A stretch of DNA of 64,000 bases from Leptospira wolffii serovar Khorat str. Khorat-H2 (GTDB taxonomy: Bacteria; Spirochaetota; Leptospiria; Leptospirales; Leptospiraceae): positions 1 to 64,000 of the forward strand of contig NZ_AKWX02000004.1 of assembly GCF_000306115.2 (NCBI RefSeq). Direction: 5' to 3'. Positions 1-9,706 of the stretch are shown here, in pieces (the stretch's first letter is position 1; each line of letters begins with the position of its first letter). Position numbers and translations under genes: made by a program. A model generated the notes under the pieces. It worked only from the letters and a program-made list of their open reading frames with translations, had not been told where the DNA came from and ran no database searches.

Positions 1-85
<85 letters not shown>

Positions 86-133
86 TTAAGGAGATCAAAA
101 TTCCCGAGTGCGCTTAGCGCGTATCGAGGGAAG

Positions 134-175
<42 letters not shown>

Positions 176-413
176 AACAAATCGGGAGTCACGCTACTCT
201 ATATGTTTTCGAGGATTCTTTCCTCTTACCAATCATTCAAAAACAATCAAAGTTCTCATAAGAATCATTTGGTAACTATGCTTACCGGATCTGTTTTTCT
301 TCATGTAGGAACTGTTGATTTCCGGATCGAGTAATCTCAAGGACCCCAATGCGATTACTATATTTTATTCTTCTTTAACTGTTTTCTCTCCAAACAAAGG
401 GCGGGATTGCATC

Positions 414-438
414 CGATCTATTTTCGGAAAATAGATCG
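414..438. promoter_or_regulatory. perfect 11-bp inverted repeat upstream of the carboxylase
   Basis: CGATCTATTTT (414-424) and AAAATAGATCG (428-437/438) form a perfect inverted repeat around CGG, ending about 40 bases before the carboxylase ATG. It could be an operator for a dimeric repressor of fatty acid or biotin genes, or a hairpin in the 5' leader. No regulator is identified. Confidence 0.35.
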
Positions 439-478
439 ACTTCGGCTTGTTTGCTATAAAACTTCTGCCGAACTAATC

Positions 479-3400
479 ATGAAGCCCCTGAAATTATTAA
501 TAGCAAATCGGGGAGAAGTTTCTATCCGAATCGCAAGAGCCGCAGCCGATTTAGGAATTCGAACTCTTTCCGTCTTTTCTCAAGACGATTCTTCTTCCAA
601 GCATAGATATTTTACGGACGAAGCCTTTTCGCTTTCCGGTTCCGGACCCAAGGCCTATTTAAATTCGGAAGAGATCGTAAAGATCGCGGTAGAAAACGCC
701 TGCGACCTGATCCATCCCGGTTACGGTTTTCTAAGCGAAAGTTCTATCTTCTCCTCCCTTTGCCGGGATGCAGGAATCCGATTTGTCGGTCCGAGTTCCG
801 AAACTCTGGAAATTCTAGGGGATAAGGCCAAGGCTCTTTCTATGGCCGAAAGTATAGGAGTTCCTACACTCCCCGGGATCCGTAGGTCTGTTTCCCTGGA
901 TGATGCAAAGGGTTTTTTCGTATCCGAAGGGCCGATGATGATTAAGGCCTTGGCCGGCGGAGGCGGGAGGGGAATTCGAATAGTCCTGAAGTCCGAGGAG
1001 ATCGATGGAGCTTATTCTTCATGTTCGAACGAGGCCCTTTCTTCTTTCGGAAATTCTAATTTATACGTGGAGAAATTCCTTTCTAAGGCCAGGCATCTCG
1101 AGATCCAGATTTTAGGGGACGGCACCGGAGACGTCGTTCATCTTTGGGAAAGGGATTGTACTCTCCAAAGAAGAAACCAAAAGATCCTGGAAATCGCTCC
1201 TTCTCCTTTCTTGCCGGATAAAATTCGAAATCGCATTCTGGATTCGGCAATCCAAATCGCCAAAGCCTGCAATTATAAGAATCTAGGAACTTTCGAATTC
1301 CTATTGGATGCGGATTCACTCGATTCCTTTTATTTCATGGAATGCAATCCGCGTCTACAAGTGGAACACACAGTTACGGAGGAGATTACCGGTCTGGATC
1401 TAGTGCAACTCCAATTGCAGATCGAGATGGGATCTTCCTTAAAGGATTTGGGGGTTTCGCAATCCAGCATTTCCCTACCTAACGGGTTCGCTCTTCAAGT
1501 TCGATTGAATTCGGAGATTATAGGAGAAAACGGGGAACCGAAGGCCTCTTCCGGAGAGATTTCAGTGTTCGAGTCGTCTTCCGGACCCGGAATCCGAGTG
1601 GATAGCGCCGCTTATTCCGGATATAGCGTGACTCCTAATTTCGATTCGCTACTTGCAAAACTGATCGTAAGGTCCAAATCGGAAAGCCTGAAGAGCCTAT
1701 TTCATTCTGCCTTTCGCGCATTGGACGAATTTAGAGTGGAGGGAGTTCCTACCAACAAGGACTTTCTATTAACTCTCCTGCAAAGGAAGGAACTGGAGGA
1801 TTACTCGGTCTATACCAGATTCGTGGACGAGCATTCTTCCGAACTCCTAAAATCCCAGGCAAAATCCAGGATCCCTTGGCAGGATCTATCCGGAGTAAAA
1901 AAGGATATTTCCAAAAACGCTTCGAAGATAGAAGTTCCCGAGGGTGCCGTAGTTTTTCATTCTCCCATGGCGGGGAGGCTCTTGGATCTTTTCGTTTCCG
2001 ACGGCGATCCTATCCGTAAGGGCCAGAAAGTGGCTCTTCTTTCCTCTATGAAAATGGAGCATATTTTGAATTCCGAATATTCGGGATATGTTGAAAGAAT
2101 CTTTAGCGCGTCCGGTCAGGATTTGGGAGAAGGAGAGCCTATTCTTCTTATTCACCCCGAAGAAGGAGTAGGAGAAGAAGAGACCGAAAATGCGGAGTCA
2201 GATTCGGATGCGATTCGATCCGATTTGTCGGAGGTACTACATCGCCTTTCCTTAAACGAGGATGAGGCTCGGGTCCAGGCAAGGGCGAAGCGCCATAAAA
2301 GGGGACAGAGAACGATCCGGGAAAATATATCGGATCTTTGCGATTCCGGCAGTTTTACGGAATACGGAGCGCTTGCAATCGCCGCGCAACGCAGACGCCG
2401 TTCCTTGGAGGAACTCATTAAGATGAGTCCTGCGGACGGTCTCGTGGCCGGACTAGGCACGATCAACGGACGCTTCTTCCCTCCTCAATATTCCCGTGCT
2501 GCCGTCTTGGGTTACGATTACACCGTTTTTATGGGGACGCAAGGAGCCATGAATCACAAGAAGACGGATCGATTTCTTAGGGTCGTGGAAAAGGAAAAAC
2601 TTCCTCTCGTTTTCTTTACAGAGGGTGGGGGTGGTAGACCCGGGGAAGTGGATGTGCCTGCGGTTGCGGGTTTGGATCTGGATACGTTTCGACAATATGC
2701 AGGATTGAAAGGAGGTTCCCCCCGCATTGCCATCGCCTCCGGTAGATGTTTTGCCGGAAACGCAGCACTTTTCGGTGCTAGCGACATACGCATCGCCACC
2801 TTGGATTCCAATATCGGGATGGGCGGTCCGGTCATGGTAAAAGGCGGTGGGATCGGAAATTTCTCCGCCGAAGAGATCGGACCTTCTTCCGATCAGGCAA
2901 AGAACGGAGTCATAGATATTCTAACCAAGGACGAGAGGAAGCGGTTCATCTCGCCAAAAAGTCTCTCTCTTATTTTCAGGGAAGAATCTCCGAATTCCTG
3001 TCCTCGGATCAGAATCTTTTGCGTAAATCGATTCCGGAGAACCGTTTACGTTCCTACGATATCCGTTCTTTGATCGATATTCTCTCGGATATGGATTCCG
3101 TTTTGGAATTACAGAAAGAATACGCCAAAGGAATGCTTACGGCCTTCGTTAGGATAGAAGGACGTCCCTTAGGATTGATTGCGAACGATTCCAGGTATTT
3201 AGGCGGAGCCATCGACGCGAACGCCGCCGATAAAGCGTCTAAATTCCTGAGATTATGCGATTCGTTCGACCTTCCTATATTATTTTTATGTGATACTCCC
3301 GGATTTATGGTGGGGCCCGAAGCGGAGAAGAAGGGGCTCGTAAGAAAAGCCGCGGAATTCTTCGAAGCGGGCGCCTCTCTAAAAGTTCCGTTTTTCACGA

Positions 3401-3735
3401 TCGTACTTAGAAAAGGATACGGGTTGGGAGCCATGGCAATGGCCGCGGGTAGCTTTCACGCGCCGGTATTTACGGTGTCTTGGCCCAGCGGAGAATTCGG
3501 TGCCATGGGAATCGAAGGAGAAATACGCACAGGTTACCAAAAGGAACTCTCGGAAATTAAGGATTGGAACGAGAGGCAAAAGCTCTTCGAAAGTCTTGTG
3601 AAGGAGGCTTACGAAAGGGGTAAAGCCATCAATATGGCTTCCTATCTGGAAATAGACGCGGTGATTGATCCGTCCGAATCCAGAAAATGGGTCCTAAGAG
3701 GTCTCGATTCGGTCCAACGGAATCGTGTAGGATAA
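479..3735 (+). pseudogene. single-chain biotin-dependent acyl-CoA carboxylase (BC-BCCP-CT), frameshifted
   Basis: Biotin-dependent carboxylase carrying all three activities on one chain: biotin carboxylase (about residues 1-450, Gly-rich ATP loop AGGGGRG near 160), biotin carrier (about 490-565, biotinyl Lys in MKM near residue 525), and carboxyltransferase (about 600-1085). This order resembles the long-chain acyl-CoA carboxylase type of single-chain enzyme; the true substrate (acetyl-, propionyl- or longer acyl-CoA) cannot be told. The ATG at 479 opens directly into MKPLKLLIANRGE, the usual start for biotin carboxylases; a TTG at 407 would add 24 unrelated residues. The frame is lost near 2935: after ...DILTKDE the CT sequence resumes one frame over (EEAVHLAKKS...). 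Restoring one G (GACGAGGAGGAAGCG for the observed GACGAGAGGAAGCG) gives a continuous reading of about 1085 residues. Either a sequencing error or a real inactivating mutation; no slippery heptamer is visible. Confidence 0.85.
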
Positions 3736-3849
3736 ATTCTCCCGTTTAGAGGCATTCTATTCGTGCAAGAAACGTTTCCATGTTTTAGGAAATATCTTGA
3801 TTCCGTTTTCCTCTATGATAGAAATTTTTTCCTGCAAATGGAGGTATTC

Positions 3850-4209
3850 ATGATCAGAAATACAAGGGTGGGTTTTACTGCTCTCATTACGGTTCTATTC
3901 CTTCTCGTTTCCTTTGTCAATTTGGAGGCTCAGTCTTTAAACGTTTACGGAACTTATAAGGTAGCCGGAACGAACCCCGACGGATCCAGATACAAAGGAT
4001 CCGTTACGATCACTTTAAACGATGACGGCTCTTACGCTTTTGATTGGAGTGTGGGAAATTCTTTCTCTGGAACGGGAACTTTAAGTGGAAACACTTTGAC
4101 GGTGGATTGGGGCGATACTTATCCGGTGATCTATACCGTTAAGAACGGCGGAAATCGTTTGGAAGGAACTTGGGGAAACGGCACCGGCACGGAGATTCTC
4201 TCTAAGTAG
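3850..4209 (+). CDS. small secreted protein, function unknown
   Basis: 119-residue protein with a signal peptide (charged MIRNTR, then a hydrophobic stretch to about residue 24, cleavage near LEAQS). The mature part is a short run of beta-strand-like segments: a GTYKV opening, DDGSY, a GTGTLSGNTLTVDW turn, LEGTWGNGTG. This resembles the small beta-sandwich or lipocalin-like repeats found in many exported spirochaete proteins, but I do not recognise the family. The ATG at 3850 has GGAGGT four bases upstream; the earlier ATG at 3838 and the longer frame from 3763 lack both a ribosome site and sense. It stands alone, convergent with the next gene across a hairpin terminator. Confidence 0.8.
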   Translation: MIRNTRVGFTALITVLFLLVSFVNLEAQSLNVYGTYKVAGTNPDGSRYKGSVTITLNDDGSYAFDWSVGNSFSGTGTLSGNTLTVDWGDTYPVIYTVKNGGNRLEGTWGNGTGTEILSK

Positions 4210-4281
4210 ACTACTCGTATAGATCGGAGATCCGGAGTCACCTTCCTCTCGACGACGGGTGTTATCCGTGGTCTCCGGACA

Positions 4282-4304
4282 AGATCGGAAAAACTTTCCG
4301 ATCT
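4282..4304. terminator. bidirectional hairpin between convergent genes
   Basis: AGATCGGAAA (4282-4291) and TTTCCGATCT (4295-4304) form a perfect 10-bp stem around a 3-base loop, between the ends of two convergent genes. A-rich and T-rich stem ends give weak U-tracts on both sides. Confidence 0.55.
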
Positions 4305-4310
4305 AAATTC

Positions 4311-5342
4311 TCAATTTTCTTTGGTGGTGATATTCATCTCCGCCACGTTCCAGTCTCCTTCGGAGACGCTCGTCTGAATGATCTTAATTCCTCTGTTTAC
4401 CGATTCCACGGGTTCAAGAATTCTTCCGAAAGGAGAATCTCCGTACGGTTTCGTGCGGAACAGATCCAGCTGGGATTTGGAAGCGATCACTTTCAAAGTA
4501 TCCGTTCCGAACGGCTCTCCCGCGGCGAGAATATAACCGGATTTTCCATCCGGAATCTGGATCGGATTATTTCCGCGCACGAAATTCTCCGGAGTAAACG
4601 TATTCGGGAAAAGCAAAATAGTTTCCCCGTCGCTTTGGAGAAGAATAAGATAGATATAACAATCCTCCGAAGCGCTAACGGTGAAACCCACCGATTCATT
4701 CTCCTTATATACGTTCTTTGTAGAATTTAATGAAACTTTAATATTCGGATTTTTGGGTTTGAGTATGCTCAGATTCCTTACCAGGAGATTTTGTGTGAGA
4801 AATCCGGCCAATTCCTGAAAAGTCCGTTCGGAATTCCCTTTTTTGATATTACGCACGAATTCCAATTTGGACGTTTCCACATCGGCGAGTTCCAGACTCC
4901 AGCGATCCGGAGTCGAGGACTTCAAGTATACGAGCTTCTGGGCCGAGAGGATTTTACCCAATTTAGGCGCGTTTTTAGGGTCGGTAATTCCGGTTTGGTT
5001 TAAGGAAAGTTCGTTTAAGGCGTCCGCGGTTTTTTGTCTGTCTATTAGGTTGACTCTTTCGGATTTTAGGAGAGCGGTTTTCAGTTCGTCTTCCAATTCG
5101 GAAGAATTCTGGCCTGAGAAAATCAGAGCAATATTGAACTTGTCCAAAAATTTGAGGGAGATCTCGCTTCTTTTCGAGATTTTAGGCGAGGAAGTTTCCG
5201 CAACAGGAGGAGGCGATGCGCAAAAGAATAGAATCGAAGCGTATGAAAAAAAGACGATTTTCTTTAGAAATCTCGAGTCCGGTGGGAACACCTTCCCGGG
5301 ACTTTTTCCATCTTGGGTCGAGTTCGAGAAAACTCCTTTCAT
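4311..5342 (-). CDS. lipoprotein with CsgG-like N-terminal and DUF4384 C-terminal domains
   Basis: 343 residues. A hydrophobic segment at 29-40 is followed by Cys41 in a spirochaete-like lipobox (ILFFCASPP), so the protein is probably lipid-anchored, although 28 residues precede the hydrophobic stretch. Residues about 65-185 (NIALIFSG..., LLKSERVNLIDRQ, LGKILSAQKLVYL) look like the CsgG/FlgT-type fold that assembles at the outer membrane. Residues about 203-300 (NVYKENESVGFTV, YIYLILLQSDGETILLFPN) match the DUF4384 pattern. The domain calls are by pattern recognition. No partner genes are adjacent. Confidence 0.75.
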   Translation of the reverse strand: MKGVFSNSTQDGKSPGKVFPPDSRFLKKIVFFSYASILFFCASPPPVAETSSPKISKRSEISLKFLDKFNIALIFSGQNSSELEDELKTALLKSERVNLIDRQKTADALNELSLNQTGITDPKNAPKLGKILSAQKLVYLKSSTPDRWSLELADVETSKLEFVRNIKKGNSERTFQELAGFLTQNLLVRNLSILKPKNPNIKVSLNSTKNVYKENESVGFTVSASEDCYIYLILLQSDGETILLFPNTFTPENFVRGNNPIQIPDGKSGYILAAGEPFGTDTLKVIASKSQLDLFRTKPYGDSPFGRILEPVESVNRGIKIIQTSVSEGDWNVAEMNITTKEN

Positions 5343-5423
5343 TCTAATCCTCCGAACGAATTTGGATAGGAAACCTATCTTGGATTAGAACCTTTTCGAA
5401 AGAAGATTTTATCCCTATAAGGG

Positions 5424-5448
5424 AAAAAAATGCCGCAGGCCGCAAGCC
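5424..5448 (-). terminator. possible terminator after cysA
   Basis: Reading the minus strand, a short GC-rich stretch directly after the cysA stop (AGGC...GCCT, GCGGC) runs into seven Ts. The stem is weak, so this is a low-confidence intrinsic terminator for the sulfate operon. Confidence 0.3.
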
Positions 5449-6513
5449 TTAGATGGAGAAATCCTCCACATATACTTTTGCCTTACGAATCCTAAGATAT
5501 ACGGTTTCGCCCGGCAAAAGATTCAATTCCTTGTAAGTCGTCTGGTCGAGTAGGGATTCGATGAGAGAACCGGAATCCAATCTTTTTAACTCCACTCGTA
5601 CGTTCCTACCGGTGGAATGAATGTACTGCACCTCCGCAGGAATTCCTTGGCCTTCCGTTTTTAGGATTTCCACGTCGTAAGGACGAACGTAAGCAACCGC
5701 TTTGGTATCCTTCACGTCCGAGTGTTCCGGAGTTTCCACATCAATGTCTCCGATTTTTGCGGTACCCTCGTGGATCCTGCCGTGAAATAGATTCACATCT
5801 CCCAAGAAATGGAATACGAAAGGAGTCTTCGGTTTATTATACACTTCGTCAGGAGTTCCTATCTGTTCGATCTTGCCGGATCTAAGAATCACGATGGAAT
5901 CGCTCACTTCCAGAGCTTCTTCTTGGTCGTGGGTGACAAATACGCTCGTGATATGAATCTCGTCATGTAGTCTTCTTAGCCAGGTACGAAGTTCTTTCCT
6001 TACTTTAGCGTCCAGTGCTCCGAATGGTTCGTCCAAAAGAAGAAACTTAGGTTCGATAGCGAGCGCTCTTGCTAAAGCCACGCGCTGTCTTTGCCCTCCG
6101 GAAAGTTCGAAAGGATAGCGATCGTGAAAATTCTCCAGTTGTACTAGTTTCAATAATTTAAATACTCTCTCCCTGATCTCCTCCTTGGAAGGGCGTGTGG
6201 CGCGAGGGCGGACTTTGAGTCCGAAGGCGATATTTTCGAAAATCGTCATATGACGGAAGAGAGCGTAATGTTGGAATACGAATCCGACTCCTCTATCCTT
6301 GGAGGATTTTTTCCGGGAAGTCTCCCCGTCGAATAGAATCTCTCCTTCGTCGGGAACGTCTAGTCCAGCGATGATACGGAGTAACGTGGTTTTTCCGCTC
6401 CCCGAAGGACCCAAGAGAGCCACCAAATTCCCTTCGGGAATCGTGAGATTCACATGGTCCAAGGCCTGGAACTCGCCGAATCTTCTGCTGATATTACGAA
6501 TTTCTATGGACAT
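5449..6513 (-). CDS. cysA: sulfate/thiosulfate ABC transporter ATP-binding protein CysA
   Basis: ATPase of the sulfate/thiosulfate importer, on the cytoplasmic face of the inner membrane. 354 residues, the usual CysA length. Walker A GPSGSGKT at 35-42, Q-loop Gln81, signature LSGGQ at 137-141, Walker B ending in Asp161-Glu162, then the H-loop ([14 protein letters not shown]). The C-terminal third is a TOBE-like regulatory domain. It is the last gene of sbp-cysT-cysW-cysA, 9 bases after cysW. Molybdate (ModC) or phosphate ATPases are alternatives by sequence alone, but the two permeases and Sbp settle it. Confidence 0.93.
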   Translation of the reverse strand: MSIEIRNISRRFGEFQALDHVNLTIPEGNLVALLGPSGSGKTTLLRIIAGLDVPDEGEILFDGETSRKKSSKDRGVGFVFQHYALFRHMTIFENIAFGLKVRPRATRPSKEEIRERVFKLLKLVQLENFHDRYPFELSGGQRQRVALARALAIEPKFLLLDEPFGALDAKVRKELRTWLRRLHDEIHITSVFVTHDQEEALEVSDSIVILRSGKIEQIGTPDEVYNKPKTPFVFHFLGDVNLFHGRIHEGTAKIGDIDVETPEHSDVKDTKAVAYVRPYDVEILKTEGQGIPAEVQYIHSTGRNVRVELKRLDSGSLIESLLDQTTYKELNLLPGETVYLRIRKAKVYVEDFSI

Positions 6514-6522
6514 CTGATTCTC

Positions 6523-7425
6523 CTAAATTTGGAAATCGGGAACGTTCGAACCCTGGGATGCGGATCCTTTTGCGGGGGAAGTAGCACTCGGTTCTTCCGG
6601 AATTTCTTCCTTCTTTCTGGAGAGAAGGTTCCTTTCCAAAAGACTTTTCGCGATTAGAGTGAGTAAGGAAAGAAATACCAGAATAGAAGCGGCTGAAAAG
6701 GCTCCTACCGAATTGTATTCGTTGTATAACATTTCTATCTGCAGGGGAAGAGTGTTTGTTTTTCCCCGGATATGGCCCGACAATACGGATACCGCTCCGA
6801 ATTCTCCCATTGCCCTTGCGTTAGAAAGAATCAATCCGTAGAGTAATCCCCATTTGATATTCGGTAGAATGATCTTTATGAAGGTCTGGTAAAGCGATGC
6901 CCCGAGTAGAATTCCGGCTTCCTCTTCTTCCTTTCCTTGGCTTTGCATGAGCGGGATGAGTTCCCGGGCTACGAAAGGCAGGGTGATGAAGATGGTCGCG
7001 AGCACTAATCCGGGAGTATTAAATACGATCTTAATATTCCATTCTTCTAAAGTATCTCCAAGCCAACCCTGTCTTCCGAAAAGCAATAGGAAGATCAGAC
7101 CGGAAATCACCGGAGATACGGCGAATGGGGAATCTATGACGGTGAGAATCGCATTCTTGCCGGGAAATTCGAAACGAGTCAGTAGGAACGCCGCAAGTAG
7201 TCCGAAGCCTGCATTCAAAGGAACGGCAATCGCGGCCACCTGCAAGGTCATGATTGCTGCGGATATCGTATCCGGATCTTGTAAGCCCTTGAAATACCCT
7301 TCGAGGCCTTGGGCAAACGCTTCCATGAATACGGTGGCAATGGGTAGGAGTAGAATTAGACCGGCAAAAAACAACACGAGCCCGATGAGAACGATACGTA
7401 TCCAGACAGGTTCCGAATGTCTCAT
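6523..7425 (-). CDS. cysW: sulfate ABC transporter permease CysW
   Basis: One of the two inner-membrane channel subunits of the sulfate importer. 300 residues with about six hydrophobic helices and the BPD-transporter EAA loop ([20 protein letters not shown]) that docks on CysA. The C-terminus carries an extra Ser/Pro/Glu-rich tail of about 30 residues ([15 protein letters not shown]...), longer than in typical CysW. The start overlaps the cysT stop by ATGA (7422-7425), so the two permeases are translationally coupled. It could be mistaken for its paralog CysT; the order in the operon matches cysT then cysW. Confidence 0.9.
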   Translation of the reverse strand: MRHSEPVWIRIVLIGLVLFFAGLILLLPIATVFMEAFAQGLEGYFKGLQDPDTISAAIMTLQVAAIAVPLNAGFGLLAAFLLTRFEFPGKNAILTVIDSPFAVSPVISGLIFLLLFGRQGWLGDTLEEWNIKIVFNTPGLVLATIFITLPFVARELIPLMQSQGKEEEEAGILLGASLYQTFIKIILPNIKWGLLYGLILSNARAMGEFGAVSVLSGHIRGKTNTLPLQIEMLYNEYNSVGAFSAASILVFLSLLTLIAKSLLERNLLSRKKEEIPEEPSATSPAKGSASQGSNVPDFQI

Positions 7426-8279
7426 CCTAATTTCCTCGAAGCCCTATTTTGCAGATAATTGATGGTGAACATGATGGCGAATGAGAGCGCGAGCATAAGC
7501 ATCGCTATCCCCGTCGCTTTGGCGTATTCGTATTGCTCCAATTTAGTCACGATCAAAAGAGGAAGGATCTCCGTCTTGCCCGGAAGGTTTCCGGAGATAA
7601 AGACTACGGATCCGTATTCTCCGATTCCTCTTGCAAACGCCATGCTAGTTCCCGCAAGCAAAGAGGGAACTAGTTCGGGAAGAATGACCCGAGTGAATGT
7701 TTGGAATCGCGTTGCCCCTAGGCAATAGGCGCCTTCTTCCAATTCCTTAGGCAGGTCTTCCAGAATGGGTTGCACAGTTCGAACTACGAAAGGAAATCCG
7801 ATGAATACGAGCGCCACTACGATCCCTGCGGGAGCATACGCGATCTTGATTCCCAAAGGATCCAGGTATTTGCCCACCCAGCCGTTAGGAGCATAGATTG
7901 CGGTAAGAGCGATCCCTGCAACCGCTGTGGGAAGAGTGAAGGGAAGGTCTACTAGAGAATCCAGGATTCTTTTTCCAGGAAATTCGTATCTTACAAGAAC
8001 CCAGGCGAATAGAAATCCGACGAATAAATTGATGATGGCGGCCACCCCGCCGGCGCTGAAGCTCAATATGAGAGCTTTTTGGATTCGGTCTTCCGAGAAG
8101 ACTTCTAGTAAGCCGGAAAATCCCAGTCCCGCCGACTTAAAGACGAGTGTGGATAGAGGAATGATGACGAAGCAGCTAAGGTAAAAGACGGTTAAGCCTA
8201 AGGAAAGACTGAAGCTTGTTTTAGAATAGGGACGGATGACGAGTTTCAAATCGAAAACTTTCCTGAGGTCGATTCTCAA
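7422..8279 (-). CDS. cysT: sulfate ABC transporter permease CysT
   Basis: Second channel subunit of the sulfate importer (also called CysU). 285 residues, about six transmembrane helices, EAA loop [20 protein letters not shown]. The N-terminus has about 25 polar residues before the first helix. It follows sbp by about 80 bases and overlaps cysW by four. Co-transcription from the sbp promoter is likely. Confidence 0.9.
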   Translation of the reverse strand: MRIDLRKVFDLKLVIRPYSKTSFSLSLGLTVFYLSCFVIIPLSTLVFKSAGLGFSGLLEVFSEDRIQKALILSFSAGGVAAIINLFVGFLFAWVLVRYEFPGKRILDSLVDLPFTLPTAVAGIALTAIYAPNGWVGKYLDPLGIKIAYAPAGIVVALVFIGFPFVVRTVQPILEDLPKELEEGAYCLGATRFQTFTRVILPELVPSLLAGTSMAFARGIGEYGSVVFISGNLPGKTEILPLLIVTKLEQYEYAKATGIAMLMLALSFAIMFTINYLQNRASRKLG

Positions 8280-8360
8280 ACCGGGCTCTATTTCGTCAAA
8301 CCAAGAGCCGACGAAGGCCAGCTCTCGATTTTGTAGGAAAATGAGTCGGAAAGAAGAATC

Positions 8361-9419
8361 CTACTTCTTTGCCTCTCCATAGATACTATCGAAAAGTCCT
8401 CCGTCGGCGAAATGCTTCTTATGAGCCGCCGCCCAAGAACCTTCCAATGTTCTCACGTCGAATAGTTGCACTTTAGGAAATTTGGAAGCGTTCGCTTTCA
8501 ATACCGCTGCGTCGTTCGGACGGAAGAAATGCTTAGCGATGATTTCTTGTCCTTGTTTGGTATACAGGAAGTCTATATAAGCTTTTGCCAATGCAGTGTT
8601 TCCTTTTTTCTCGGCCACTTTTTCCACGATTGCGACGGGAGTTTCGGCGAGGATGCTTGCGCTAGGATACACCACTTCGAATTGAGCGGTTCCTCCGTTG
8701 GCTTTTCTGGATTCGTCAAGAGCGAGCTCCGCCTCGTTTTCCCAAGCCAAAAGAACGTCGCCGATTCCTCTTTGGACGAAGGTGGTAGTGGAACCTCTGG
8801 CACCGGTATCCAATACGGAAGTGTTTTTATAAAGAGCCTTAACGAATTCTACCGCTTTCTCTTCGGTTCCGTATTTCTTTTTCGCAAATCCCCAAGCAGC
8901 TAGATAATTCCAACGAGCTCCTCCGGAAGTTTTAGGATTGGGCGTGATGACTCCGATTCCGGGCTTCACGACATCGTCCCAATCTTTGATCGCCTTAGGA
9001 TTTCCTTTACGAACCAAAAATACGATGGTGGAGTAATAAGGCACCGAATGGTTCGGGAAAGCCTTTTCCCAATCTTTGGATATGGATCCGGAATTGGAAA
9101 CGATGCTATCGATATCGTAAGCCAAAGCCAGGGTCACTACGTCCGCTTCCAGTCCATCGATCACCGCACGGGCCTGCTTGCCGGAACCGCCGTGGGATTG
9201 TTGGATCTTTACATCCTTACCGCTTTTCTGCTTCCAGACGCTTGCGAAGTTCTTATTGATCTCTTCGTAAAGTTCTCGGGTAGGGTCGAAGGATACGTTG
9301 AGAAGTACATCCTCCGCAAAAAGGGAGAAGGAAGTCATGCTGATTACAAATAGAATTCCAAGCGCCTTTAGGGTGCTTCGGAACGGCCGGGGTTGAGATT
9401 GGGTCTTCATAGGTTTCAC
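8361..9419 (-). CDS. sbp: periplasmic sulfate-binding protein
   Basis: Captures sulfate in the periplasm and delivers it to CysTW. 352 residues; signal peptide with a hydrophobic core at about 19-33 and cleavage near LFAED. The family signatures [30 protein letters not shown] and the [10 protein letters not shown] block are present; the Ser/Gly-rich SHGGSGKQ segment contributes to the sulfate site in Sbp/CysP proteins. The GTG at 9419 has an AAGGGA ribosome site about nine bases upstream; the ATG at 9410 has none, so GTG is preferred. First gene of the operon. Confidence 0.92.
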   Translation of the reverse strand: MKPMKTQSQPRPFRSTLKALGILFVISMTSFSLFAEDVLLNVSFDPTRELYEEINKNFASVWKQKSGKDVKIQQSHGGSGKQARAVIDGLEADVVTLALAYDIDSIVSNSGSISKDWEKAFPNHSVPYYSTIVFLVRKGNPKAIKDWDDVVKPGIGVITPNPKTSGGARWNYLAAWGFAKKKYGTEEKAVEFVKALYKNTSVLDTGARGSTTTFVQRGIGDVLLAWENEAELALDESRKANGGTAQFEVVYPSASILAETPVAIVEKVAEKKGNTALAKAYIDFLYTKQGQEIIAKHFFRPNDAAVLKANASKFPKVQLFDVRTLEGSWAAAHKKHFADGGLFDSIYGEAKK

Positions 9420-9454
9420 TTTTACGTCCCTTCTGCCAATAACTCGGAAGATAA

Positions 9455-9510
9455 ATCCAATTTATTGGATATTTTTCTGTTATATTTGGATACTGCTCTT
9501 TTTCTGTCAA
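9455..9510 (-). promoter_or_regulatory. sbp promoter region with a palindromic operator candidate
   Basis: On the minus strand a TTGACA (plus coordinates 9505-9510) lies upstream of TATAAC-like (9479-9484, 20-base spacer) or AAATAT (9482-9487, 17-base spacer). Just downstream, ATCCAAT-TT-ATTGGAT (9455-9470) is a perfect 7-bp inverted repeat, and a further TTGGAT half-site lies at 9486-9491. This is a plausible operator for a sulfur-responsive repressor; the regulator is unknown. Confidence 0.4.
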
Positions 9511-9706
9511 GAAGGGTTTTATATCTTAGAAGTTTTTTTTCCTATTTTAAACAGTTTTTGGTCGCAGGTTTCGCAAAGCGATTTTAGAATCCAAAATCCC
9601 CGGAGAGACATTGTATTTTGCGTTTTCTTTTCCAAAAGAACCTGTTATTGCAAGAAATGGATTCTCCCGAATCTTCGGGGCCTTTCCAGTTTTAGAGAAA
9701 AGAAGA

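Noticed and set aside
1083..1319. Frames antisense to the carboxylase and similar shadows of every large gene
   Set aside because: They are reverse or shifted readings of coding regions with strong codon bias in the real frame; none has a recognisable domain.
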